Below are positions 1-13,855 of a stretch of DNA of 64,000 nucleotides, piece after piece; the stretch's first letter is position 1, and the number at the start of each line of letters is the position of its first letter. The notes below the pieces were generated by a model. The model did not search any database. It was given only the letters and a program-made list of their open reading frames with translations, and was not told the origin of the DNA. Both the position numbers and the translations under genes were made by a program. The DNA comes from Aptenodytes patagonicus (lineage: Eukaryota > Chordata > Aves > Sphenisciformes > Spheniscidae), in contig NC_134970.1 in assembly GCF_965638725.1 (NCBI RefSeq), positions 2,423,001 to 2,487,000 on the forward strand. Direction: 5' to 3'.

Positions 1-389
1 CAAGGACCCTCGTGAGCGAAACCAGTGCCGGGCTCTGCCCTGCTTGGAGAAAAGGGCAGCATCAGCTCAGCTGTGGTGAGTTTTTCAGTAAAGCTCAGTC
101 ACTCTGGTTAATGTAACCACAGGAAGGAAGCAGATGGGATGCCTCTTGCTGTACGGAGAGCGAAGGTTTCCAGTTACCTGATGCTACAGGACTTGTTTGA
201 TTCAGAAGAAAATGGAGGCAGAGCAAGTCAGCAATCTGAATGGGATGGCTGCCTGCTCGCAGGGGCATCAGCGCGGGAGAGGAGCTGACACGGTGGGGAG
301 ATGCAGCTCCGCCCCTCCAAAACTGGGTTGGGAGGCTGGAGGGACTGCAGAAAGGTGCTGCAGGGCTCCCAGCCAGGGGCACGGGTTTG
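1..389. other. Intergenic flank, no gene seen
   Basis: This stretch precedes the recognisable CR1 sequence. Short open frames exist on both strands but none resembles a known protein or has convincing splice signals. Part of the right end may be weakly preserved CR1, since the 5' boundary of that element is not sharp by eye. Confidence 0.5.
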
Positions 390-840
390 CTTGAGGGAGA
401 GAAGGAGTTCTCCTTGGAGAAGGGTCTGGAGAACAAGTCTTATGAGGAGCGTCTGAGGGAACTGGGGTTGTTTAGCCTGGAGAAAAGGAGGCTCAGGGGA
501 GACCTTATCGCTCTCTACAACCACCTGAAAGGAGGTTGTAGCGAGGTGGGGTCAGTCTCTTCTCCCAAGTAACAAGCGATAGGACAAGAGCAAATGGCCT
601 CAAGTTGTGCCAGGGGAGGTTTAGATTGGACATGAGGAAAAATTTCTTTACTGAGAGAATGGTTAAACATTGGAAGAGGCTGCCCAGGGAAGTGGTTGAG
701 TCCCCATCCCTGGAGGTATTTAAAAGATGAGTAGATGAGGCACTTAGGGACATGGTTTAGTGGGCATGGTGGTGTTGGGTTGACGGTTGGACTCGATGAT
801 CTTAGAGGTCTTTTCCAACCTTAATGATTCTATGTCTATG
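390..840 (+). mobile_element. CR1 LINE fragment, 5'-truncated, 3' end present
   Basis: The sequence reads as the last few hundred bases of an avian chicken-repeat-1 retrotransposon on the plus strand. Diagnostic stretches are the 'ggagaaaaggaggctcaggggag' type region near 480-500, the 'gataggacaagagcaaatgg' block near 580-600, the 'ttggactcgatgatcttaga' block near 788-807, and the terminal 'gattctatgtctatg' at 826-840, a degenerate copy of the CR1 3' octamer repeat. Known family behaviour: CR1 copies are nearly all 5'-truncated and lack a poly(A) tail and obvious target-site duplications, as here. It has no intact reverse-transcriptase frame. The 5' boundary is uncertain by tens of bases; the subfamily was not assigned. 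Confidence 0.9.
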
Positions 841-3800
841 TCAAGAGAGGAACAAGAGCCAGGGGACATTTAGTGCTAGATCGCCATGCAAGCCACGTGC
901 AAAGAAGTCTGTGCCATTTGTCACCAATGTTTGCATCATGCGATGGGGATATTTGCATCATGACGCAGCTCTAGTGGGCAAAAGCACGCAAACACACCTC
1001 TAACTAAACATATTTATCATCTCCAAGAAGCTCTGGAAATCCCAGCAGAAGCCATCCAGGCAACCAAAGGCAACATCTACCATGGAGAAATGACGTTTCC
1101 AGCAGAGGAGCAATCGCCATGATTCATTTCTGGCCATGTCCTCAAGCAGCCTTTTTCCCATTGCCAGCCAGCCCTGTCCACAACAGTCCCTCTCTGCCAG
1201 GACGCACTGCTTAAAAAAAGGCAAGAAAAGGGGAAAAAAAAACCCCAAAGGGCAGCCTGCAGAGCTGAGACACCCAAGGCACCATTACAAGTCATCCATG
1301 TGACTCATGACACCTACCTCAAACCAGAATCTCAGCACCAGAATCACCCAGCTCCCAGCTCGCCGTGTCTCGCCAGGCTGTGCCCTGACCTGATGCCTGC
1401 TGCACGTGTCGGGTGCGGGCAGCAGCTCTGCGGACCCCCTTGGGTCCCAACACCAACTAACATGTGCCAAAACCATCAGTGTTTGGGGGAAAAAAAAACC
1501 AGCAACAAAATGTCTTTTACTACAGCAGCGTGATGCCATCACAGCATGAGCTCTGTGCACGCCGTCAAAGCCAATTGAAGCAGCAGCGGGCGAGATGAGC
1601 TGAGCTGAGAGCCGGCGCGCGGGGCTGGGGCTCAGCCCTGTCTCTGCTGTGCTGGATCCCACCGGGGCCATGCAAGCCGCAGGATAAGACCCTGGGCACA
1701 GCGTCCCCTCTGCAAAACAAAATGGGACAGTGCTCCCCTGCACACCTCTTCTGTGTGCAACCTTCTGCTTCTCATGCAACCCCGAAAGCTGCTGCAACGG
1801 GAGGCTGCATGCCCCGGCACGGTGCGTTATCCCACATCGCTTAGTGCTGATGCAGTTCCTGCCAATCTCAGTGTCAGTCTGGGTGTTACAGTAACAGCAC
1901 AAGACTGTCACATAGATCAGAGGTGATAGTTTTCTGGGTTTTTTTATCCCACAGAAGCAAATGGTTTCCTTACTGGGTATCTTCTTCCTGAGAGCTCAGC
2001 CCACTGCCTGATCAGCAGCTCCGGTACCGGGGAGCCTCAGTCACTCACCCAGCCTCGGCCACTCCTGCCTGCCTAAGCAAGGCTGAGCTTCTCACCGGGC
2101 CAAACGCTGCATCTCCGCTGGAGATGCTAGTGCCACAAAGACTTCCATCTGGTGTGGGCTGCATGTGGTTAAGCCACTTTTTGGGTTAAAAAAAAAAATG
2201 TTTAAATATAAAACCCTAGAGGAAAAGAATTGGAGATTTGGTCTAAATACAGAGAAGGAGGATTATCAGACCTTCAGTTCCCACAGGGCAGTTGCACTGC
2301 TCTTGAAGAGCAGAGCATCACCATCAGGCCAGAAACAAACCCGCCGGGAATGGCGTGGCCGATCCAGCCCATGATAAAGCAGCCAACACTACAGAAAAAT
2401 CTCATTTCTGCCTCCCAGCACACCCCATTGGTCAGTGCCCCTTGTTCTGCTGTCTTCAGACAGTAACACCAAGAACCACCACCTGATTTTCCTTTTCCTC
2501 TTTAGAAAGTCCACTCGGTGCTCACTCAACAGAAGCTCCGTCTGTGGTTAAAGCTGCATGTTTCCGACAGTCCGGTGCGGGGCAGCGAGCCCCGAGTGGG
2601 GTCCGTGGCACAGGACCAGTGGGTGGGGACAACCCACTGCAGTCGGCGAAGTCCAGGCTTGCCTAACTGCGCTGCCGCGCAGGCAGGGGTTTTCATGGTG
2701 AAACCGGCTCAGCCACAGCAGATGAATCACTGCCAGCAAGCGCCGGAGCAGGCGCATTGGCAATTGTCCCCGCTGCCAGCGGCATGGCTTTTGCAAGGTG
2801 CTGCAGTGCAGGCAGTCACTCACTTCCACTTTTTTTCCCCATTGGAGAGAAACCCGGCTCACGGGAAGATGCAACACCCAGCCAGAGAAAAGAGAGTGTG
2901 GACGCTGGCTTTGCACAGGGAAAAAGTTAGTGGTTTCACAAGTGCTTTAGTTTAATTGCTGCAACTTGTGGACAAAACTCCTGAGGACTCCAGAAGTGCC
3001 CGAGCATCAGCTGCTCCCCAGTCAATAAGCAAGTTTCACTTCAAATAAGGAACGTGCCAAGAGTGGCAACACATGAGAGCATCTGCTGCCTGAAGGAGCC
3101 GTTTCTTCTGCTTTTTCTTTTATCTTTAGAAACTTTCCTGAAAGCCATAAGCACCCTGGTGCTGGACAGTATGCACTTGCTGTCAAGAAAGCAATTAAAG
3201 TTCTTAGTCATCTCCTGTTGGCCAACACGGGGAGGGCAGATGAGCTGATCCCAGCTGAACCGGTGGAAGTGTCTCTGCAGGACAGACACAGACATCTCCT
3301 TTTGTGGGCTGGGCATGAGGAACAAAACCCCACTGGCCTCTTTCTTGTAACGAGGAAAAAAAAGTGTCTCTTGGCATGAGGAAGACGAGCACCTTCTCTG
3401 GGACCCTTCAGCCTCCTGGGGTGCCACGAGGACCAGGGACCCAGCTTTCAGTGATACGAGGGACCTTAAGCACTAAAGGGGCAAAATCAAAACAAGTAAC
3501 CTCTGTTTTAACTATTTTTAAATTGCAAAAGCTTTCAGAACTTTCCTGATTTCTGTTGTGGTTATAGTTAACGCTTGTTACTTAATCTTAGCTGGATGTA
3601 CCACTCAGCCCCACGCAGCTCATGCCTCTCTGTGTCCTAGATTTTAGCAGCACGTGACTGAAATTAGGGCTTTTGTCATGAAAAAGGTCAGGTAGAGCAG
3701 TGAAAACAGGGTGACGTGCCCCAGCTGGGCGCATGCTTTACCCAAGGGGAGCCGGGGGGAAGCGGGCACAGCCCCGGCTTCACAGGCTGCCACTTTCTTA

Positions 3801-6800
3801 TCTCAACTGCGCCTGGGTAGCAAGAGCCTGACTAAAACCAGGCGCGGGAGGGCGCGGGATTACTAAACCCGGGAGCGTGATGCCTCCGGCGCCCCGCTCA
3901 CCACAGCTGCGCTTTCAGTGCTCAGGAGCCAGGTTTCTGGGAAGGGCTCGTCTCCACCTCCCGGGGCCAGCATCCCGTGGACCCACCGGGGCACGGCCGG
4001 AGGGCAGGACACCAGCCTCAAGCATCCCTTCGAGCCCAGGGACCCGGCGCATCCCACCCCTCCCCGTGGGGCTCCACTTTCAGTATTTCAGCAAGTGAAA
4101 TCTAAGCCCAACACCTATTCATCTGCGCTCTGGCTTTACCCGTAAGGTGGAGGAGCAGCAGCTCTGGCTGTCTCATAGCGAGAGGCGTGCAGGGGCACAC
4201 GCGTTTCACCCCACAGCGTGGGGTCTGGCACATGTGGGTGGCAGGGGCTGCCCTGCCCTCCTCTCGGCATTGCCAGGAGCCTTTTTGGTCTCAGCATGGC
4301 TGGGGGTGCAAGCGGGGCTCCCACAGGGATTGCACGTGAGGCTGCTGAGCAGGTGGCTCTTGCTTTCAAGGAGCAGCAACAGCTGCTCAGGGAGAGCAGG
4401 CAGGTGCTGGCAGCGTTGGTCCTGCCAGCGCCCCTCTCTGGGAACAGAGCCCGAGCACTGCACGCTGCAGGGTGGGAGCCCTGCAAAGCTACAGGTTGTA
4501 TAGGAACAGGCCTTGCTCCTCTAGGAAGTCAAACAACTGTTCAACTGTCACTTTGTCCCCTGCAAAAGCCCAACCATCAGTTTTCTGCAGGCTTTAAAGT
4601 TTGAGGGCAGATTATTTGGGAGAAAGGATTTCACCAGCTGCCCCAACATCAACGTTTCTTCTCTCCTCTAACGCTGTGCAGCAGAGTTTGTCCTAGACCT
4701 TTTCTGAGCTCTGCAGGTTCCTGTCACAAACTCATCTACTCTCCAACAGCATAGGAAGATGCAAGGCAATAGAAAAATAAGCGTAGGTTAACACACACCC
4801 CCAAAAAAAGCCCTTAACAACAAACAAGCATACTGATCATCGGTAAGGCCCTGTACCCAGCCGTTTCCACCCTGCTTCACCATCATTGCTGTTTACCAGT
4901 AAGGGTCCAGCACTCCTGTGCAGAGCTTCAGGAGCCACCCACCTCCCTCTCCGGGTGCAGCACCAGGACAGTGATGGGAAGCCGGAGCCGAGCAGCCCCA
5001 CGGCTGCACCCCACGCTCCCCATCACCGAATCCCCCAGGTTACGCACGCAGCTGGCGGAGATGGGCGTCCCAGCGGGACGCGTTCGAGATGGGTGGAAAG
5101 GATTCAGCCCTGGCACACAAACCCGGAGGAAGCATTGCACCATTCCTGCTGCTGCCGCAGACACTGTTTAGAGCAGAAAGTGAATTACAAACAGAACTGA
5201 TAAAAGGGGCTACGGGGTAAGCAAAGCCAAACAATTCCCCCGGTTGCACCTGCAGCTGGTGAATGGGGGTTGTGTGGGGCTGCGGAGACATTTGGGAGTG
5301 AACGGGCTGGTTCTCAGAAAGGTGCCTGGTTTTAGCGAAGCTCCTTTCCCATGCGGCGTGCTGGGCTCTGCCCCAGCCGAGCCCCCGGCACACCCCACCG
5401 CCCACCGAGGAGCCGAGCACCTTCTTCCTGCGCCTCCTCCACACGCGAGCGGTTTTGCAATGACTAAGGACTGGTTACCCCCAGCAATAGAGAGACCCAT
5501 GGCAGGCTGCAGAAGCAACAACCTAACAGGAGCAGCAGCCTCTTGCTTTCTCCTTTGTGCTAAATCGCTTTATCCTGATACGTCCTGAGGCTTTGGGGAG
5601 GATTCAGCTCCTGATATTGAAACTCAGCCCCAGAGTGGTTCACAAGACACCTGCAGAGTGTGAAGCAGCAGGTTGACAATGTGATGCCACGGAGATGCGC
5701 GAACCCCGTGACATTTTTGGGTCCTATCCCATCTGGCAATCTATTAATTTGTGAAAGAGCACGGTACAGATGCACTGACTCACTCTTGGGGCTATTAGAT
5801 GTGATGATGCAGAGGAAGGAAGGGAATTTGTTGAATTGGTTCCCATCCATGCCATCTCTTCGGATGCTTAAATCAGAGCGCTTCCCTGACTTTCTGATGA
5901 AGAAGGAGCTGAAGATCCCAGCACACAATGTACGTAGAAATCCTCAGTTGGATAGGGATGGCAATTCAGTGGTTTAACCCAGCCAGTTCTCATTTTCCAC
6001 CTCTGCCTTCTGTGATCTGTTGCCTTTTGCCTCTTGGCAGGGTCTCTCCACCATTTCATCACACCCTGAAGCAACAAAATATTCTTCTTTGCTCCAGACA
6101 ACAGAGCTGGACTACGAGGTTCCTTTCCTGGCAGTAATGCCAAATTTCTTTTTCCCTGAGCTGAAACTTCATTTCCTGAATCTGTTGCAATGCTGGCCCC
6201 AGCTGCTGCGATCGGCACATCTTGCACACCCTCTCCATAACCTGCTCACAGCTTCCCACTGCTGGGTCAGCCAGAGTTGCTCTGATTTTCAGAGCAGCGA
6301 GGAACAGCTTTGCCTTTCCTCGTTGGAAAAGGTGCTGCAAAAATCTAGAGCAGGATTCCTGTGGGCCTGTTCTAACCTAATAGGAGAGTTTCTGGAAAGC
6401 ACCTTACTGTTAGTGAAAAACACGTTTCGTTCCTGGGCACCTTACTTTCACAGCTGGGTTTAAATTGTCAGCCATCACTGCCTGTCATTTTACAGTCAGC
6501 TCCAGCAAGCCCTCAGCAGAATCCCTCCAACCCCAGGTTCAGGCAAGCCTGATCCTAACAGGTCCTTTACTAATCTGGCATTTCTGAGCATTAAGCAGTT
6601 TAGCTGTGCCAACATGCTTCATCCAAGCTCCGCAGCAGGAAATCCTGACAACCCTCTGATATGCCTGATCCCAATTCTTAGAAAAATACAACCATCATCT
6701 GATTTTTCACAGAAAGTTTTGCTTTTTTAAATTGTACAGCTTACCTAGGACATTTCTGACCTAGGGCAGAAATGAAACCTCAGTCAAAGCCTACTTGGCC

Positions 6801-9800
6801 AACAGAAGATTGCAGTTAGCTTCCATTAGATTTGGAGAAGGCTTGCAAGTCCTGATAGCCCATGCATGAAAAAACATCTACTTTCAATCATAATCCTTGC
6901 CATTAGAAAACTAAGGGCACTGGCAAACTGGCAACGATGCACAGCTGCTTAGCACTCCTCTAGTCTCAATTGCACAACGTGCCTTCCTGTCCCACACATC
7001 CACAAGGGCCCTGAGGACAGTTTGTCCTTCTGGGGCTGTCCAGGGTTGACCAACACTGTGGGAGAGCAGCAAACCGCCACTGCACCCACGTCTCAAGGAG
7101 CGGGGAGATGCAGTGCTGTCAGCTGTCGGGGCCTTGCCTCTGTCCTTGCAAGAGCAGCAGCTACTTCTCGCATTGACAGGCTAGGAAACAGAGATCTTCG
7201 TGATTCATCTCTCAGGTAGTAGCAAACACTGATGATCTACCTGGAGCAGAGCCAGACTTTTGATCAAAACCAATCCCCTCGATAGTGAGAAATATGGGGT
7301 TTTTTTCCTTAGCAGGAAGTTTGCTACTAAAAATAAGAAGGTAGGGTGAGGAGAGAGGGTTTATTTTCCTACTAACTACTAAAAATTAAAAATGCTGCGG
7401 TGAATCTTTCACATATTCCTTCAGAGTCAGCAGGTCACACGTACAGTCCCTTGATTTTATGTGAAGTGTTAGGCAGCTACGTCATAGCACGTATGTACAT
7501 GAATTACGTGGTGGACGAGGATGCTAAAAGGTTACATTAAATCTAAATTCAAGTTGAATTCTGCAGCTTCAGCTCCAAAGCAAGACACAACCATTGGCAC
7601 AAACCACATCCCTTCAGCATCTGCAGCAGCACGGGACGCAGTTGGATATGTGAGAGCTTTCATTTGTAGTTGTGAAAGTGCACTCATCAGGCAGGAGGGT
7701 TGCATTTCATTCAGGGCACCCAGCCTGGCGGCGTAGGGGAAAGGGAGGGCTGCGTGAGTGAGCATCAGCTCAGCTGGGGCTCCCCGGAGGCGAGGGTCAG
7801 CCCTCCTGACCAGCTCTGTCTCAGCGTGCTCTGGACACGAGGTATGGAGAGGAACCTGCCCGAAGGCTCTCCAAGCCTGGGTCCAAGCCATGGCAGGAGG
7901 CTCCCTAGGACGTGGCCAAAACGAAGCCAGCCCAGTGCCAGCATCTGTGAGGGCAAAGTCAGAGGTCCCACAACAGCACAGGGCATAACAAGGAAAGAGG
8001 CATCAAGGAGTTCAGTCATAACCCAAATGTGTAAGAGGACAATGGTCCTGAACGCTCCCAGAAGACCTTAAACAAAGTTCAGAGGCAAGCCCTGGATGGT
8101 GGAAAACCTCAAGGAAGGAAGCTGCATGCTGCTTTTGTCATTTTGCTTGGGCCCAGGCATCTTCTGTGTCTAGAGCTACAAAATACAGCCTTCAAAGCCC
8201 AGGGATGCCCTTTGCAGTCTCCCTGTGACGTTTCTCCAAAGCTGAAGACAAACCCAGGGTGATGGGAGAGCAGTCTTTGGAGGAGGACTGTACAAGCAGA
8301 CACTGGGGAGGGTGTCGAGCTGTGGGTCCTGGTTCTGGGAAGGAGCAAGAGTGATGGCCAAGGAGCCTGCTGCTGCCGAAAGAAGGGACACTGAGGCAAC
8401 ACTTCAGTGGAAGCTGAGCTGGCTGGTCCCTCGTGCTGGGCTGGGGGGGAAGCACGCGTGCCCGCGCTGCCAAGGCACTGGCACACCAGAGCAGCCTCTG
8501 TTTGTCATTGTCACCCAAAAGCACTGACAGTCATCACCAGGCTCCAGATGGTGGGTGTGGGATTTCGCTGTCTGCACCACCACTCCTGGTTTCCAGTTAG
8601 GCTTGAAGTATTATCAAAAAGTTAGCAAGAGAGACTCTCACATGCTTATCTCATTACCCTTTATCTTGGTGGCCCATCTTCAGCTTCTAGTTGAAATCAC
8701 CCATGTCTTCTTTTAAGTCAAGCAAAGGTCAGGATGAACTGGGTGACATCAGTACAGGTGCACAGAGATTGCAGTGTTGTTATTTACCAGCCGGAGCTAC
8801 CGAGGAGGAAATTAAGAACTTCACAAATTCAGTTCTGGTCAACTTCTTCCTCTTTCCAAATAACTTGTAGTTTCAGAGCATCTCCACTGCAAAAAGTGGG
8901 AAAAGAAAAAAGCTTTCTTCAAAGCTCCAGTCTCCCCCTGGCACACTCTTGCAAAGAGTCATAGCCACCATCTCTCACGTGTCCCAGATCAGTGCCTTAT
9001 TCAAAGATTTTATATCCTGGCTCCCCTTTGAGTGTTTTTCCCAAGCATGATGCGTAGCATTGGTCTCGTCTCCCCCAAACAAAGCTGGATTCCTTCACAC
9101 TGCTTTTTTCATCCTCACCTGACACCGGTGAGCAAACCGCACCAAGCATTCCCCCAGCTCACAGCTGCCCCCTCCTCTCTTCTTCAGCCTATTTATTTAC
9201 AGCACTTTGTGAACAAATCTGTCTAAAAATTTTGCTTTCAAACCTGAAGCAACAAAATATCGCCCTGCATGAGTAAGTCTCAGTTCTCACCCAACGCCCA
9301 CACTGACCCAGCTATTCCTTTTAGTATCAACAGCTTTACAGAAAACAGACCTCTGTTTTTATCCACCGAGACAGACACTATGAAAGCAGCAACAGAAAGA
9401 AAGAGTCTGGCACGCTGCGGCGGGTGCACGGCCTCTCCGAAGAGATTTCTGCTGGGGCAGGAGGGAGAAGCAGTTGGTGGAGGGGGGGGAGATGCCATGG
9501 CCACCCCTTCCTCTCCCAGAGCCAGGAGCAGGGACATGCAGGACAGCACGGGGAGCTGCGGCAAGGCCACCCCCAGCAGACCTGCTCTCCGCTGCCGGCT
9601 TCAATGCCAATGTCAAAATGGGGGGGGTTGTGCAGCCCTGGGAGCAATCCCCCACCCTGGGCGGGAGGCACGGGCAGCTGGGTGGCCATCGGTGCCCACT
9701 CCGCTCAGCTCTTCCCCCCCAAACACAGACAGAAAACATTTCAAGCTGCAAATCTTCCCACCGGAGTTGAGATTTGTGTCAGTAAGCACTGTGATTTCCA

Positions 9801-12800
9801 GAACAGGCTCTCAGTAATAAAGGAAACCTGAACCTCAGCCCCCCGCCCCTGAGACGAGGTCAGGGTTTTATTACTAGGATTACGTTTGTTTATAAAATCT
9901 TTTTTTTCCAAAACGCTGAACCTGCGCAAGCCTGTCAGAGCTAACAGCAGCTGCGGGCTGAGCCCCTGGAAAAATCTGCCTGTGCTTCACACCTCTCAGT
10001 GCTGTGCATATTTGTACAGTACACGTTTCCGCTTTGGTAAAGTGAACAGCATGGTGCAAACAGACATGATTTACTGTTAGGGTTTTAGGTATTAGCTCAC
10101 TGTTTTGGAACTTGGCTGCTAAAGAAATGACTCCTCCCTGCTTGGCTTTTGCAAGTGGGATTGGAGGAGATCGCCGAAGCTCCTCTTCTTGTCCGTCTCC
10201 AGCGCCCATCTCGCAGCACCTTTGTGGGGTTTGACTTTGTTCCTTCCTGCCCAGCCGCACAGCAGCATCCCGCAGCGGCACTTCTCGGAGCAGCCCACGC
10301 ACCTGCCAGGAACAGGACAAATGCTCTTGAGCCTTCCCTGCTCCAGTGCCACGCGTTCAGCGTCACCACTGCTAACACCCTGGCGTTAAAGCATCTTCTT
10401 AAGCAAAAGCAGCAACGTGCCACCCTGCACCCTCCATCCAAGAGGCACAGCCTTGCAGTTAAGGCAAAGATGGCACTTTGGTTTTGGGGTGCTGTGCCAG
10501 CTGCTCAGCACAGCGCACAGACCCCGCAGCTCCGGCCTCTCCTGCCTCCGTTACACCCGCAGGGGCGAGGGGAGATGACACCTCGACAGCCCAGCCTGGC
10601 TTACAGCCCCCAGCCTGTATCTGCAGCTCAGCATCATTTACACCTTGAAAAACACGACACAATTCCAGCCTGGTTTCTTCTCCCACTTGTTGGACAGCGA
10701 GACAGCATCCAGAGGCACTCGGGTCCGGGGCCCATTGGTCACAGAGCCGGACATGGCACTGCCTAAATGGGACCAGGCCGCTCGGCCAGAAAACCTGCTG
10801 CGGGGCTTGTTCTACCCTGTCCTACCTGCAGGCAGTTGGGGGCCATCGCAGCGGTCACAGCACAAAAATCTCGGGGACTGAGCACCAGAGGTGATACAGG
10901 ATGCTTGGGGTGAGGGGTCCCACAGGGCTGGGCTGGGGCCACCGGTGCAGCCCGTGTCCCACCGATTACACAGGCAAACTTGCGCTGACCCTAGCTCTTC
11001 TAAACCTGCACAAGGACAGCACAACTTCAGGTTTTGCAAATGCATTAAAAGCACCATAAAGAGATGCAGCCTGCCAGGCTTTTCTAAGACAACTCGAATG
11101 TTTCCTCCTGACAGATACAGCATCAAGCCGTTTGCCAGAGACCAGCATGTAAAAAGTGCTTGTTTAAGCATTTGTAAGTGCAAAGGGGTGGGTTTGCGTC
11201 AGGCTGAGGCAGCTCAGCTCGGGACCCCGGCAGCTCCAAGTTCCACTTTCAGCCTCTCACGTTACACTTTGTGCTAACGCTGCTGCATGGTGGTAGCGTT
11301 TTGCTAACTTCTTGAAAAGACAAAAGCTTTTCAGTCAGTGCATCTCCAAACCACAACGTGTGCCGATAGTTTTACCGCGCTGCCGGCGCACCGCCACGGC
11401 TGGAAGCTGCCACGTGGGACCTGCAGAGCTGCCGCGGAGCAGCTCCCTCTGAGCTGCTGCTGCTCCTGCACGCTTCCCTCCTGACAGCAGCCTACGCTGA
11501 GCTCAGCTAAACCCCACATGCAACTGGGGGGGGGGGGGAGAGGGGAGAAAATAGAAAAAACAACCCAGTTTAGCAAGAAACAGCAAGCCCCTGACAAACC
11601 TAGTGTTTCAAGGTCACCAGGAGTTGAGGCACGTGGAGAAACTTGGAGGTCCTGGGGCCAGAAGACTCGCAAGAAAGGAGTGGAGACACGTACTGACCCG
11701 GGACCCGCAGCTGCTGGATGAGGCCAAAGCTCCAGGCCCTTTCGGGGGTTGATGCTGTCCCCTCCCCACCACCAGCTGCACATCGGTTGCTGTCCCTGTG
11801 CCCCAAATGTGCCCTGCATAAGCTGGAGGGAAACATCTTAACAGCAGCAGCAAGAGGTCACAAGCCTGACTTCAGTGGAGGGACACGTAAAGCAAAGACA
11901 TGAAGGAAAAAGTAACAGGACCTACAGAAAAGGTCTGTCCATCTGAAGCGGCTATCACAGGCTGGGGCTGCAGGGACCCGTGGCTCCTGGGCAGCCTGGC
12001 AGGGAGAGCAGGTCTTACCTGGGCCAACGCAGGATCCTCCCAGGCCAAGAAACGCTCTAAGTGATGGCTTTGATGAGCTGCTCGGAACTGGGGAAGATGT
12101 TGGGGAAGGCCCCGGGACTGGCCCCGCTCCGCCGTTAGCAGGGGTCCCACACGAGCAGCCGGTCACAGCCCTGGGGTCTGGTGCAGCACTCCAAACCCAA
12201 TAGCATGGGAGCATGAGCTTTGGAGCAGATTCAGACTGAATTTCACCCAAATGTAGATTGAAAATACCTCGGGGCGCTCCTGTAGTTGGGGAGAGGAAAG
12301 CCTATTGCATCCCATCCATCCCATTAAACCCAGCAAGAGGCAGCGTTACATGAGAGCCAGGGCTGAAGACGTGAGTTGAGCAAAGGAGCCCCCAGTAACC
12401 GGGGGGGGGGGGGGAGGGACAATCGGGGCACCCCCTCCAGCTCACCACAGCTGGTGCAGAACCTCCATCATCTGCACCACAGCCCGGCCGCAGCTGACCT
12501 GCATTACATGGTGCACATCCCACCACACACCTCAATAGCCCCAAAAGGCTCAGAGGCACCTGGGGCACCGGGACCCTTTCCAGAAGGGGAGGAAACATTG
12601 GGAGACACCCCACCACCACCCCCCGCTACCCTCCCCACGCCCCCAGCCCCAGCACTTACTGCCCCATCCCAGGATGTGCTGGGGCAGAACCACCAGCCGC
12701 TTCGCCCCAGGGACGCTGTGCAGTTCCAAGGTACCCGGGCGCCGCATGCAAAGCCAAAACCTGCAGCCAGGTCAGCGGAGAGGTTTCGGCAGCTCTGGTG

Positions 12801-13837
12801 GCAGCAGCGCAAGGCTCGTTCAGCCAGCGCTGTCGGAAAATGCAACTCCATCGGTTGGAGTGAAATGAAAAGTAACCCGGCTCCAAGTGTGAAATAATGA
12901 AACAAATGATCAGATAAAGCCCTTTGTATCACACGCTCGGAGCCTTCCTGCTGTATGGTTTGGCAAAGCTCGTGGGCAGCGCTCCTGTACTCTCACCTGC
13001 GCAGTGCTCAGCTCAGGGGCTGCAAACCCACCCCGGGGGATGCTCGGGGGTCCCCAGCCCAGGGCTCAGAGCCCGGCCTGAGTCCCCCAGGGAAAAGCCC
13101 CACATGTGGGAAGCAGAAAAGTGATGGTTCGGAGTCAAATGACCCAACAGGACCCGTCCGAGTCCCTTTGCAGCCCCCACTGTTGTACCTGCACACCCCC
13201 ACGCTGCCCATCCCGGCAGCCCCTCCACTGCTTCTTCACCCCCAGGAGGAGGAGGAGGAAGAGGAAGGCATCTGGGGATCTCACCACTTCCTCCTCTCCC
13301 GCAGATGCTGCAGCCTGGCGCGGGTATGAGCAGCAGCAGCTCCCAGCGGCCCCGCAGCCATAAACCCCAGTGCAGCACCCGCTGTGCACGCCGGGGCTGC
13401 CAGCGCAGAGGTGACGGCAGGGACCGGGCAGGGCCGGTGGCAGCCCCAGTCCCCAGGGCCACACGTGCCCCAGCGCCCGCAGCCAGGCCACGATGCCAGA
13501 TGCGCAGTTCCCCCTGCCGGCACCCGGGCGCAGCGCCCACGGCCATGGCCCCACAACCCACGGCCCCAGAGCCCCAGCCCGGGAGGAGGCACACATGCCG
13601 AGGAGGAAACCCCACTGGCAGCAGCCAGGACAGACCCGTCCACAAGATCTCGAGTGACTGTCCCTAAGCAAAAGGGATTCTGCAAGGACAGAAATGCTGC
13701 ATCCCCGGAGAACAACCTGGGGGAGCTCGGCCTCTTCGGGGGAAAAAAGAGCAATTTCAAGACATCAGGAGAGCAGCCGCCCAGCCTGGAGCACCGGGGT
13801 GTTTCTTCGCAGCCACGCAAACAAGGAGGAGAGACTG
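841..13837. other. Intergenic region downstream of MAPKAPK2
   Basis: About 13 kb with no supportable gene. Open frames reach about 200 codons but are low-complexity, lack homology I recognise and overlap on both strands, as expected in GC-rich DNA. In mammals this side of MAPKAPK2 leads to IL10, so I looked on both strands for IL-10 family exons (signal peptide, the DYF and helix-D motifs) and found none. Notable local items are paired octamer-like motifs at 930-962 and G runs at 11526-11538 (13 G) and 12401-12414 (14 G). A lncRNA or enhancer could be present but cannot be recognised from sequence alone. Confidence 0.6.
930..962 (+). promoter_or_regulatory. Paired octamer-like motifs (candidate POU-factor site)
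   Basis: The 11-mer tttgcatcatg occurs at 930-940 and again at 952-962, 22 bases apart or about two helical turns. The second copy is preceded by A, giving a perfect ATTTGCAT octamer at 951-958. Octamers bind POU-domain proteins such as OCT1/OCT2. Function here is inference; it could be a chance or degraded repeat. Confidence 0.25.
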
Positions 13838-13855
13838 GGTGACGCATTAAGTGTC

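Noticed and set aside
1285-1911. 208-codon minus-strand open frame downstream of MAPKAPK2
   Set aside because: Cys-rich but without a domain, signal peptide or exon structure; compared with IL-10 family and other neighbours of the human locus and no match seen.
11451-11510. Leucine-rich stretch (LLLLLHASLL) on the plus strand that looks like a signal peptide
   Set aside because: Stops after about 20 codons, no upstream ATG in frame with good context, and no IL10-like exon follows.
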